Assembly: GCA_964640855.1 (NCBI GenBank)
Contig: CAZXIX010000063.1
Location: 1-24,981 of the forward strand
Origin: JAJDFU01 sp964640855
GTDB lineage: Bacteria > Bacteroidota > Bacteroidia > Chitinophagales > Saprospiraceae
Length of the DNA: 24,981 nucleotides
Direction of reading: 5' to 3'
Of the stretch, positions 14,953 through 23,190 are shown in pieces. Below the pieces are notes generated by a model. That model did no database searches. It was not told where the DNA came from and worked only from the letters and a program-made list of their open reading frames with translations. The number at the start of each line of letters is the position of its first letter. The first letter of the stretch is position 1. The position numbers and the translations under genes were made by a program.

Positions 14953-14981
14953 AACATAGGTGTTAGCCGGTTTCGGATCAA
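14951..14981 (-). promoter_or_regulatory. Bacteroidota sigma-A-type promoter of the TetR gene
   Basis: On the minus strand, TTG (14979-14981) is followed after 20 bases by TATGTTTG (14951-14958), a full match to the -33 TTG and -7 TAnnTTTG consensus of Bacteroidota with the normal spacing. Transcription would begin near 14944, about 20 bases before the proposed TTG start codon. Confidence 0.6.
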
Positions 14982-15227
14982 GCGGATATCCGGATTTCAC
15001 CGATATGGAGGAAGGACTTCTGCGAAAATGCCAGCCGAAGACAGGTTTACATGACGGCCAATGGTCTCCATGAGGGCCTTTCCGCACGGCTTGCTCCTGA
15101 TGCGGCCTTCACCCGTTGGGGAACGGATTCTGAATTACGGGAAAGAAAGGAGGGCCGCCACCGCTGCCGACAGGAATCTGTGCCGACGCGAACCACTGAC
15201 TCAAGGAAAAAGTGCTGTTTCAGCCCT

Positions 15228-15908
15228 CTACCAGCAGTTGGCTCTCTTGGATCGCAATCCGGTAAATTCCGCCGAATAAGTGACCAGGCCGGTTACTTGC
15301 CTGCTTTTGCCGACCATGGTCACCGTGCCCTCAACCGTTCGTCCGTCAGGAGATAATTCCAGGAGGATCCTGCCCCTGACGATGCTGAACATCTGGATCC
15401 CGGACTCGGTGGTGCCACCGGAAAAAGAAGCCAGGCGATTATTTTTCAGGATCTCCATGGCCCCGACGTTGGTCATGACGGAAGGATCCACCTCCGCAAC
15501 TACAGTCCGGGTGGCTTTATCGGCCTCAACGAAGGCCAGGTCCAGAGCCGCCTCTTTGGATTCCCGGTTGCAGGTAGACCCCTCGATGCACAAATGAGAA
15601 TTGGAAAAGAACCAAATGGATCCCTCTCCAACCGAATTCGAGGAATTCCCGGATACCAGGCCGATGTCTACCGTATTGGAGCCGTTGCCGAAATCTACGG
15701 CACCTTCGACCTTCAACCCGGGGGTCAGGATCAGACAACCTTCCGTGGAAAAGGGGCTTCCATCGGCAGAGGCCTGTCCGGTGAGATTGATTTGGAAATA
15801 GGAGGGTGTGGATAATAAATCGGCCTCCTCCTGGAGGAGGACGGTTTCTTTTTCGCAGGCGAACAGGGCAAGCGCCCCCGCCAGGCAGGTCCATGGGATG
15901 ATTTTCAT
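15228..15908 (-). CDS. Putative lipoprotein of unknown function
   Basis: The 226-residue product begins MKIIPWTCLAGALALFACEKE, a lipoprotein signal with the lipidated Cys at about residue 18 in LFAC. The mature protein is Ser/Gly/Thr-rich and looks all-beta. It has a Cys pair in SHLCIEGSTCNRES, an early Cys in EGCLILTPG and a terminal Cys (RANCW), so one or two disulfides are possible. I recognise no family. The last ~45 residues (LLELSPDGRTVEGTVTMVGKS...) resemble a beta hairpin repeat. It lies upstream of the TetR gene on the same strand, but 300 bases and the TetR promoter separate them, so it is probably a separate unit. Real gene likely; function unknown. Confidence 0.7.
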   Translation of the reverse strand: MKIIPWTCLAGALALFACEKETVLLQEEADLLSTPSYFQINLTGQASADGSPFSTEGCLILTPGLKVEGAVDFGNGSNTVDIGLVSGNSSNSVGEGSIWFFSNSHLCIEGSTCNRESKEAALDLAFVEADKATRTVVAEVDPSVMTNVGAMEILKNNRLASFSGGTTESGIQMFSIVRGRILLELSPDGRTVEGTVTMVGKSRQVTGLVTYSAEFTGLRSKRANCW

Positions 15909-16373
15909 TGTAGTAGCCTTTCAACCTGCAATTAGCTACTCTCTTCTGCCACTTGCCACACTTGATACGAACCGGCAGTCCATCTATAGAAAAAGGTAGC
16001 TTTCCAACAGAAAAAGGATTGTCAATCTCTGGCTGTCCTACCCTGAAAAGGTTATTGCTCTATCTGTATTCAATTGACCGTAAACAAAATAAATGTCATT
16101 TTCTGCCGGCTATACGCTCGGGAATACCGGTGGGCCAAGAGATCCTCGCTTGTTGACCCTTACTCCATTTGAAGGACCTTTTCACGCCCGAGAGGGCTCA
16201 TTACCCTTCCCGATGCCGTTCAAAAAAGCTACTTTTAAGATTATCAGCAGACCCCTGCATTCCCTCTTCCAGGGTTCATAAAAGGAGGAGTATTTTCCGG
16301 GATGCAGGCCGATGAGAAACGGATCAGGGAGGGGTGCCCGTGATCGGTTGTTATCCTAAAACAGAATTTCATC
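15909..16373. other. Intergenic region between divergent genes
   Basis: About 465 bases separate the lipoprotein gene (minus) from galK (plus), so both promoters should be here. I found no exact TAnnTTTG with a correctly spaced TTG on either strand. The nearest is TACCTTTT on the minus strand around 16000. A Shine-Dalgarno-like AGGAGG (16284-16289) precedes a 13-codon reading frame at 16302-16343; I do not call it a gene. No hairpin terminator or RNA gene was seen. Confidence 0.5.
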
Positions 16374-17495
16374 ATGCAGACCATTTCGGTGAGATCGCCA
16401 GGGCGCATCAACATCATCGGTGAACATACGGATTACAACGACGGCTTTGTCCTTCCGGCGGCCACTGACAAAAACACGGAATTCCATCTTTCCCTCAACG
16501 GGACCGAACACCAGGCCAATATCCAGGCCTCCAACCTGGGAGAACATCTTTCCTTCGACCTCCGAAAATTCGAACGCCGCCCCTCCGGATGGGAGAACTA
16601 CATCATGGGCGTCGTCCGCGAACTCCAGAAACTGGGAGCGAGTCTGCGCGGTTTCGACGGGGAATTTCACGGCAACATTCCCATTGGCGGCGGCCTGAGT
16701 TCTTCCGCCGCTCTGGAGTGCAGCCTGGCCTTCAGCCTGAATGAAATCATGGGCCTCGGATTCGGGAAATGGGACCTGATCAAAGCTTGCCAACGGGCGG
16801 AACATAATTTTGTCGGGACCCAGTGCGGCATCATGGACCCCTTCGCCAGCATGATGGGGAAAAAGGATCAATTGATGCTCCTCGACTGCCGCTCGCTGGC
16901 CTACGAATACTTTCCCCTGAACCTGGGCCCGTACCAGATCCTGCTGCTGAACACCAACGTTTCCCATGCATTGGCTTCATCCGAGTACAACACAAGGCGA
17001 GCCGAATGTGAGGAAGGGGCGGATTGGATCCGGAAAAAATACCCGGACATCGAAAACCTCCGGGACGTCAGTACGCAACAACTTCTGACCTGCGAACCCA
17101 TTATGCCGGAAGTCATTTACAAAAGATGCCGTCACGTAGTCACCGAAAACGAAAGAGTTTTGAAGGCTACCCAAATCCTGCAATCCGGAGAGGGGAACCC
17201 CAGAGAACTGGGGCAATTGTTGTATCAATCCCACCAAAGCCTCCGGGATGACTACGCGGTCAGTTGCCCGGAACTGGACTTCCTGGTGGAAAAGACCCTG
17301 GACAAGGACTACTTGTTGGGCGGCCGCATGATGGGAGGCGGCTTCGGGGGATGCACCCTTAATCTGATCGACCAGGACCACAAAGAAGCCTTCCTGGAGG
17401 AAATGTCCGCCGCCTACCGGTCCCGATTCGGGATAGATCTGACCCCCTATTCGGTTTCGATCGAAGATGGTACGCATCTGATAATGCCCCACTAA
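16374..17495 (+). CDS. galK: Galactokinase
   Basis: The 373-residue product matches GHMP-family galactokinase throughout. The galactose-binding signature GRINIIGEHTDYNDGF is at 10-24 (R11 matches the conserved catalytic Arg) and the ATP-binding IPIGGGLSSSAALE at 102-115. The catalytic Asp D155 lies in QCGIMDPFAS, and GGGFGGCTL near the C-terminus closes the site. It phosphorylates alpha-D-galactose to galactose-1-phosphate in the cytoplasm, the first Leloir step. No galT, galE or galM gene is in the window. It faces the beta-galactosidase-like gene tail to tail with 131 bases between, so the two share theme but not transcript. The ATG has no evident Shine-Dalgarno site. Very high confidence. 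Confidence 0.97.
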   Translation: MQTISVRSPGRINIIGEHTDYNDGFVLPAATDKNTEFHLSLNGTEHQANIQASNLGEHLSFDLRKFERRPSGWENYIMGVVRELQKLGASLRGFDGEFHGNIPIGGGLSSSAALECSLAFSLNEIMGLGFGKWDLIKACQRAEHNFVGTQCGIMDPFASMMGKKDQLMLLDCRSLAYEYFPLNLGPYQILLLNTNVSHALASSEYNTRRAECEEGADWIRKKYPDIENLRDVSTQQLLTCEPIMPEVIYKRCRHVVTENERVLKATQILQSGEGNPRELGQLLYQSHQSLRDDYAVSCPELDFLVEKTLDKDYLLGGRMMGGGFGGCTLNLIDQDHKEAFLEEMSAAYRSRFGIDLTPYSVSIEDGTHLIMPH

Positions 17496-17626
17496 AAAGG
17501 AAGTGATCCTGCGTCAATACCTGCTCTCTAAATCCTTCCAGGGCGGCGAACGGTAAGTTGACCCTTACCTCGAGGGCTGAATACAAAATAGTTGGCGATA
17601 AGGATTTTTGTCCCCACCGGGGCGCT

Positions 17627-20059
17627 CTAGCGAACCTCAAGGGTCGCATCTTCTCCCTCCAGCCCTTCCGCATGTACCGACAGCCGGATCGTGCCCGGAG
17701 TTTCGCCGGACCGGATGATGAGCATGGCTTTTCCGAAAAACAGATCAACCTCCTCGTCCTGCAGGGGCTCGAAAGACCGGGGATTGCCATTACCCGCACC
17801 GGCGAGTACACCTTCTCCTTCCAGTTCGATATTCAGCCTATGATCTGCCAGAGGGACCGTATGGCCTTCCTCGTCCACGGCTTCTACCAACACATAGGAC
17901 AAATCCATGCCCCCCGCCTGTAGGGCCGTCCGGTCTGCCTGCAATCGGAGGCGGGCGGGCTCACCCACGGTTTTCGTCACTTTCTCTTCGATTTCAACGC
18001 CCTCCCGGTAGGCTACGGCCCGCAATTCACCCGGGGCATAGATCACATCCCGCCACATAAGGCGGAATCGCTCGACGGATGAATCCGACCTGGGATCTTT
18101 GCATTTCATCCCCAGCGACTCCCCGTTCAGGAACAACTCCGCGCAATCCCCATTGGTGTAAACGAACACAGGCACTTCCTGTCCTACCCGATCCGGCCAG
18201 TTCCAGTGGGGCAAAATGTGCAGGGTGGTTTCTTCCGGTTTCCAGTAGCTTTTGTAGAGGTAGAAGCGATCCTTGGGGATGCCGACCAGATCCACGATCC
18301 CGAAATAGGAGGAGCGGGAACTGGTCAGACCGGTCATGCCGGTATTATCCATGTACCACTCCTGGTAGGGGGTGGGTTCGCCCAGGTAATCGAAACCCGT
18401 CCAGACAAATTCGCCGGCGATGTAGGACTCTTCCTGCTGCCACATGAAATCGTCGTCGGGGACTTCTGCCCACCAGGGCGTATTCAGATCGTAAGAGCTT
18501 ACCTGAAGCGAACGGGTGAAATCGGATTTTTCTTCCGGCAAGGGAAACTCATAAAAGCCGCGGGTACTGACCGTCGAAGCCGATTCGCTGATGATGACCG
18601 GTTTGTTGGGTTCCATCTGCCGGGCCAGGGCGTACCTCCGGTCGTAATTCCAGCAGTGCACATCGTAGTAATCGAAATGTCGGAGGTGAGCACTTTCGGG
18701 AATATGATTCACCAGGGTAGTCGGCCGGGTGGGGTCGTATTTGTCGATGTAGTTCAGCATGGTATGCAAGCGGGCAAATCCGTTATCCCGATTCAGCTCC
18801 ACATCCACAATTTCGTTTCCAGCGCTCCAGAGGAAAACGGATGGGTGATTGCGGTCACGAACCACAAAATTCCGGATGTTGCGATGGGCAAAGGATTCAA
18901 AATCGGTCTCCTCCGTGATGTCCGCCTTGGCATCGTATTTGTCGAAAATCTCATTGAAAAACAGAAGCCCCATACGGTCGCATAGTTCGGCCAACTCGGG
19001 TGCTGCTGTGTTGTGGCTGTTCCGGATGGCATTCACCCCCATGTCTTTCATGATCTCCAGTTGCCTCTCCATAGCCCGCGGGTAAAATGCCGCTCCCAGG
19101 GGGCCGTGATCGTGGTGCAGGTTCACCCCTTTTAGTTGTACCCGCCGATCGTTCAGATAAAACCCATGATCCGGATCAAAGCGAAGGGTGCGGACTCCGA
19201 ATGGGGTCTGGTAGACATCGGTGATTCGCCCGGCTGTTTGGACCGTCGTTTCCAGGGTATAAAGAGCCGGGTCGTCGATATCCCAGCGTTGGGGATTGGG
19301 CAGTGTGATCGTAAGGCCTAGATCTTTGCTCGTGCCGGCATCGATCCGGTCGGAAAGCTCCCCCCGGGCAACCGGCCTCCCCTGAGGACTCAGGATCCGA
19401 TGCGATACCGTAATGCTGTCCGACCCGGCAGAAAGATTGTTAACCGTGGTATGCACGCGCACGTCCGCATAGTGAGGCTTCACCACCGGAGTGGTAAGGT
19501 AGGTTCCCCAAATATCGACATGCACCGGATTGACGGTTAGCATTTTTACCTTCCGGTAAATCCCGGCTCCCGGATACCAGCGGCTATCGTGCTTTCTCGT
19601 ATCGGCATGAACAGCCAGCAGATTGTCTGCCCCGGGACGCAGAAACGGAGTGATGTTCAGATAAAAGGAGTTGTAACCATAATCCCATTCGCCGGCCAGG
19701 TCTCCGTTGATGTAAACCTTGGGAAAAGCCATCACGCCGTCGAAGATCAAGTACACTTGCCGATCACCCAGGTCGGAAGGAATAGCGAGACGTCTTCGAT
19801 ACCACCCTTCTCCCTTCCAGGGTAATTTTCCGGTACTGCCGTCGCCATCGGGAATGAAAGGTCCGGCAATGGCCCAGTCGTGCGGGACGGTAACATCTTC
19901 CCATTCGCTTTCATCTGCATTCGGGTCAGCTCCTTTTTCCCGGGCTCCCTGGGTGAACTTCCAACCGGTCCGAAGCGATTCGACGCTTCTTGGCTGGCTA
20001 AAAAGCGTTTGGCTGAAAAAAAAAGTGATCGTCAGTAAGAATAGGGTTTCTCTGTTCAT
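17627..20059 (-). CDS. Secreted glycoside hydrolase family 2 enzyme, beta-galactosidase-like
   Basis: Starting at the ATG 20057-20059 gives 810 residues with a signal peptide (MNRETLFLLTITFFFSQTLFSQ); the ATG at 20104 would bury it. Domains in order are a sugar-binding jelly roll (about 25-180, with VTVPHDWAI), an Ig-like domain (about 185-295), a TIM barrel (about 300-600), a DUF4982-like domain (about 630-705) and a C-terminal Ig-like domain. The acid/base is E416 in FLWSAGNEI and the nucleophile E492 in ISESASTVSTRG; GEFVWTGFDYLGEPTPY follows. This layout fits Bacteroidota GH2 exo-beta-galactosidases acting in the periplasm, though related enzymes take other beta-glycosides. The nearby galK supports galactose release. 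It starts 57 bases after the P450 stop on the same strand, so read-through is possible. Confidence 0.93.
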   Translation of the reverse strand: MNRETLFLLTITFFFSQTLFSQPRSVESLRTGWKFTQGAREKGADPNADESEWEDVTVPHDWAIAGPFIPDGDGSTGKLPWKGEGWYRRRLAIPSDLGDRQVYLIFDGVMAFPKVYINGDLAGEWDYGYNSFYLNITPFLRPGADNLLAVHADTRKHDSRWYPGAGIYRKVKMLTVNPVHVDIWGTYLTTPVVKPHYADVRVHTTVNNLSAGSDSITVSHRILSPQGRPVARGELSDRIDAGTSKDLGLTITLPNPQRWDIDDPALYTLETTVQTAGRITDVYQTPFGVRTLRFDPDHGFYLNDRRVQLKGVNLHHDHGPLGAAFYPRAMERQLEIMKDMGVNAIRNSHNTAAPELAELCDRMGLLFFNEIFDKYDAKADITEETDFESFAHRNIRNFVVRDRNHPSVFLWSAGNEIVDVELNRDNGFARLHTMLNYIDKYDPTRPTTLVNHIPESAHLRHFDYYDVHCWNYDRRYALARQMEPNKPVIISESASTVSTRGFYEFPLPEEKSDFTRSLQVSSYDLNTPWWAEVPDDDFMWQQEESYIAGEFVWTGFDYLGEPTPYQEWYMDNTGMTGLTSSRSSYFGIVDLVGIPKDRFYLYKSYWKPEETTLHILPHWNWPDRVGQEVPVFVYTNGDCAELFLNGESLGMKCKDPRSDSSVERFRLMWRDVIYAPGELRAVAYREGVEIEEKVTKTVGEPARLRLQADRTALQAGGMDLSYVLVEAVDEEGHTVPLADHRLNIELEGEGVLAGAGNGNPRSFEPLQDEEVDLFFGKAMLIIRSGETPGTIRLSVHAEGLEGEDATLEVR

Positions 20060-20116
20060 AGTTCCGGTACTTTTCGGGTTGATCGGGGAGGAAGGTCCCC
20101 CCAACTTTGCATGCAG

Positions 20117-21460
20117 TCATTTCCTGGGCTTTACCCGCATGGGAATCCCGTCTTTGGGCTTCAGGGTGAGCAGAGGCTGAAATTCCACGGGCTTTTCCGA
20201 CACTATTTCCCAATCAAAGGCGCGGATCAAATAGGCCAGCAGGATCTGCATCTCCATCAGGGCGAAATGATTGCCGATGCACATTCGCGCACCCGCCCCG
20301 AAGGGAATGTAAACTCCACCGGGTCTTTCTTTCACCCGTTCCGGAGAAAAGCGGTCCGGGTCAAATTGCCTGGGGAACTCCCAGTGTCTGGGGCTTCTGT
20401 GCAGGCCATAGATACTCAGGTACATCGTCGCACCGGCGGGTACGGATACGCCCTCAATGTCGGTATCCTCCCGGAGAATCCGGGAAACGATATAGGCCGG
20501 AGGATACAGCCTCATCCCTTCTTCGATCACCTGGCGGGTATAGCCGAGCTCCTGGAGGTGTTCAAAGCGCAGCGGACCGGATCCCACCTGCTTGTCGATC
20601 TCAGCGCGCATTTTATCCACCACTTCCGGGTGCTGAGCCAGCAAATACAAGGTCCAGGAAAGCGCATTGGCCGAGGTCTCATGCCCCGCCATGTAAAGGG
20701 TGAGCAACTCGTCCCGCAATTGCCGGTCTGTCATTCCCTCCCCCGTATCCGGGTAGGTGGACGCCAGCAGCATGCTCAGCAGATCGGATGGAGGCTCCCG
20801 GTCGGCCCTTCGTTCGCGTATGAGTGCATACATGCGATCGTCCATCTCCTTTTTCAAGCGGTCGAAGCGCCTCAGCCGGCCGTCGAAACGGTTCCAAAAT
20901 TTCTCGAATGGCCGGTATACCCTTCTTATGGCCAGTTCCTGGAAAAAGACCACGGCCTCGTAGGTCTTTTGTTTGTCCTCCGCATCCTCTGAACTGAAAA
21001 GGGCTTTCATCACAATGTCGGAGGCAACCTGCATCATTTCCAGGGAGACCTCTACGATGTTTTCGGAATGGATCTGGGTAGCCAGCCGGTCAATATAAGC
21101 GGCCGACTCCTTTTCCATGGTTTCAAAAAGCTGCCCCAGGTATTTTTTGTAAAATACCGGTTGAGCCAACCGCCGGTTCCTTCGCCACAAATCCCCCTCA
21201 CTGGTCAGCGAGCCTTCGCCCAAAAAGTGCTTCATCTCGTTGTAGATATCGGACTTCCGAAACAGACCGGCATGGCTTTGCAAGACGAAACGGATGACCT
21301 CCGGGCGGCTGGTGACGTATAGCTTGCGACCCGGAACTTTCACCCGATAAAAATCGCCCAGGACAGGCTCCATCCGCTCTACGAAAAGAGGCGAATTGGC
21401 TATGAAGTCTGTCGCATAGCCCAAAACGTTCTTGCCACGATAAAAAGGTAATTCGGGCAT
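20117..21460 (-). CDS. Cytochrome P450
   Basis: The 447-residue protein has the full set of P450 hallmarks: I-helix AGHETSANAL (about 255-264, oxygen-activating), K-helix E-x-x-R in EEGMRLYPP, a PERF-like FDPDRFSPER segment and the heme loop PFGAGARMCIGNHFA with proximal Cys C394. There is no N-terminal membrane anchor, so it is a soluble bacterial enzyme needing separate reductase partners, none of which is in the window. P450s insert one oxygen atom into organic substrates; the substrate cannot be deduced. The sequence style resembles the CYP102/CYP110-like soluble group, but that is an impression. It precedes the GH2 gene by 57 bases on the same strand; no functional tie is obvious. Confidence 0.95.
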   Translation of the reverse strand: MPELPFYRGKNVLGYATDFIANSPLFVERMEPVLGDFYRVKVPGRKLYVTSRPEVIRFVLQSHAGLFRKSDIYNEMKHFLGEGSLTSEGDLWRRNRRLAQPVFYKKYLGQLFETMEKESAAYIDRLATQIHSENIVEVSLEMMQVASDIVMKALFSSEDAEDKQKTYEAVVFFQELAIRRVYRPFEKFWNRFDGRLRRFDRLKKEMDDRMYALIRERRADREPPSDLLSMLLASTYPDTGEGMTDRQLRDELLTLYMAGHETSANALSWTLYLLAQHPEVVDKMRAEIDKQVGSGPLRFEHLQELGYTRQVIEEGMRLYPPAYIVSRILREDTDIEGVSVPAGATMYLSIYGLHRSPRHWEFPRQFDPDRFSPERVKERPGGVYIPFGAGARMCIGNHFALMEMQILLAYLIRAFDWEIVSEKPVEFQPLLTLKPKDGIPMRVKPRK

Positions 21461-21540
21461 GATCCAATGTTCTTCCGTTAAGGTATTGTTTTCACAGAAG
21501 CAGAAGGGCCGAAAGGAGCCAAAAAATATTCCTTCCCGTA

Positions 21541-21558
21541 CCCGGAGCCTTCTCCGGG
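21541..21558. terminator. Hairpin downstream of the M20 peptidase gene
   Basis: CCCGGAG at 21541-21547 pairs with CTCCGGG at 21552-21558 around a 4-base loop, 20 bases past the M20 stop in the direction of transcription. The next T run on the minus strand is 13 bases away, so it is not a classic intrinsic terminator; it could still end or stabilise the transcript. Confidence 0.4.
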
Positions 21559-21578
21559 AGAGGCGAGCTCGTGGTCGA

Positions 21579-23087
21579 CTACTTGATCGGCGTACTCAGA
21601 ATACCCACACAGGATTCCACCCCGGCGAAGTAACTCCCCAGGCGGATGTTTTCATTGGGGCTGTGCTGATTGTTGTCGGGGTTGACCAGCGGAACAGCCA
21701 CCGCAGGAACCTGAAGCGTATGGACGAAGGGTGCGATCGGTATGGAGCCACCGTGTGTCCGTATGCGAATGGGATCTTGTCCCCAGGTTTTTTTCAAGGC
21801 TTCAGCCAGCCATTCTCCCAGGGGATGATCCAGCTCGGTTCGGAAGGCCGGATACGAAATAGATGACTCCATGGAGATGAGCTTGCTGTGTTCCAATCGT
21901 TCCTCCTCCGTGGGCTTCTCCCCCTCAATGAAATGATAACCCTGATCTTTAATGTGCCGGCGTATAAGTTCAATCAGACGCTCCGGATCATTTTCCCTGA
22001 CCAGGCGAACATCGATCTCCGCAATGGCTTGAGCGGGAACGATGGTTCTCACTTCCTCTCCCACCCAGCCGGATCGAAGGCCCCGGATGTTGAGGGATGG
22101 ATACTGGATGGCTTCCTGTAAAGTGCCCGCCACCGAGTCGGGCTCTGCAATGCCCAATAATTTTCGGATCTCCGCTTCGGAATCCGGGACCTGCGCGAGA
22201 TCTTGTTTTACCTCCTCAGATAGGGACACACCTTCGTAAAAATCCGGAATAACGACCCGGCCCCGATCATCTTTCATGGAAGCGAGAAGTTGGGAAAGCT
22301 GTAAAGCCGGATTCGGTGCATAATTCCCGTAATGTCCGCTATGCTGTGGGACCCGTGGCCCAAAACTCGTCAACGCAATGGTGGCGATACCCCGCGCGCC
22401 AAAGACCAGGGTTGGCCTCAAAGACGGATGCATGGGCCCATCGAGGATCACCAGATAGTCGGAGGAAAGAGTCTCCCGCCATTCCTTCACCGCTTCGGGA
22501 AGATGTGGAGACCCTAACTCTTCTTCGGTATCCATGATGACTTTGATGTTGTAAGGAACCTGGATCCCGGCCTCCCGGAGAATATCCACGGCCGCCAGGA
22601 ACATCAGGATCGGGCCTTTGGCGTCAGAAGCCGAGCGACCAAAGATCCGCCACTCGGTGTTGAAATTTGAATTAAAACTATCCCAGGAGATGATTTGCCA
22701 ACCTGTAGAATCACTTCCTACTTTAAGAACGGGCTGGAAGGGGTCTTCCTGCTCCCATTGGGAGGCATCCACGGGCTGTCCATCCACCTGGACGTAGAAT
22801 AAAACCGTCTTTTCGGCGCCCTCCACCTCACGGTCTGCCAAAAGCAGGTCCAGACCTTGGGTCGGTAAACGCCGGGTACGGAATCCCCGTAGAGAAAAGG
22901 CCGTTTCCAACCATTTGATGTTGGATTCCATCTGCGCCGAATCCGGAGCTACGTTGGGAAGGCTTAAAAATTCACGAAATTCCTCCAGCGAATAGCGCGT
23001 ATGTTTCAGAAAAATGTAATCCGGTATTTGACCTGAAAGCAGGGAAGTCGAAAGCAGGAAGGGAAGAAAAGAGAGCAATATCCGCAT
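21579..23087 (-). CDS. Secreted M20-type metallopeptidase
   Basis: With the ATG at 23085-23087 the product has 502 residues and starts MRILLSFLPFLLSTSLLSGQ, a signal peptide; an ATG 21 bases upstream (23108) is nearly as good. M20 landmarks are the VDGQPVD loop with catalytic Asp, SDAKGP bridging-Asp motif, the DTEEELGS catalytic/ligand Glu pair, ILDGP and the final NNQHSPNENI His. A dimerisation domain lies between about 250 and 390. At the first zinc-ligand position Gln (Q100, FYVQVDGQP) replaces the usual His. Such enzymes cleave dipeptides or acylated amino acids, here in the periplasm. It sits downstream of the GntP gene on the same strand with about 100 bases between. Family sure, activity less so. 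Confidence 0.88.
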   Translation of the reverse strand: MRILLSFLPFLLSTSLLSGQIPDYIFLKHTRYSLEEFREFLSLPNVAPDSAQMESNIKWLETAFSLRGFRTRRLPTQGLDLLLADREVEGAEKTVLFYVQVDGQPVDASQWEQEDPFQPVLKVGSDSTGWQIISWDSFNSNFNTEWRIFGRSASDAKGPILMFLAAVDILREAGIQVPYNIKVIMDTEEELGSPHLPEAVKEWRETLSSDYLVILDGPMHPSLRPTLVFGARGIATIALTSFGPRVPQHSGHYGNYAPNPALQLSQLLASMKDDRGRVVIPDFYEGVSLSEEVKQDLAQVPDSEAEIRKLLGIAEPDSVAGTLQEAIQYPSLNIRGLRSGWVGEEVRTIVPAQAIAEIDVRLVRENDPERLIELIRRHIKDQGYHFIEGEKPTEEERLEHSKLISMESSISYPAFRTELDHPLGEWLAEALKKTWGQDPIRIRTHGGSIPIAPFVHTLQVPAVAVPLVNPDNNQHSPNENIRLGSYFAGVESCVGILSTPIK

Positions 23088-23190
23088 GGATCTGAATTTA
23101 AACGCCATCTTATTGCGTGGAACAAAAAGCTGCCGAGCAGGGACGCAAAGTAATCCTTTCTGAAAGAGTCCGAAAGAACAGATCAACCTG

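Noticed and set aside
16302..16343. 13-codon frame after an AGGAGG motif upstream of galK, a possible leader peptide
   Set aside because: The 12-13 base spacing is long, Bacteroidota rarely rely on such sites, and no attenuator hairpin follows.
17610..17625. CCCC-ACC-GGGG hairpin between galK and the GH2 gene
   Set aside because: Only four pairs and no T run on either strand in the right place.
20111..20992. 293-codon plus-strand open frame opposite the P450
   Set aside because: His/Gln/Pro-rich antisense artefact; the P450 heme loop and K-helix are on the minus strand.
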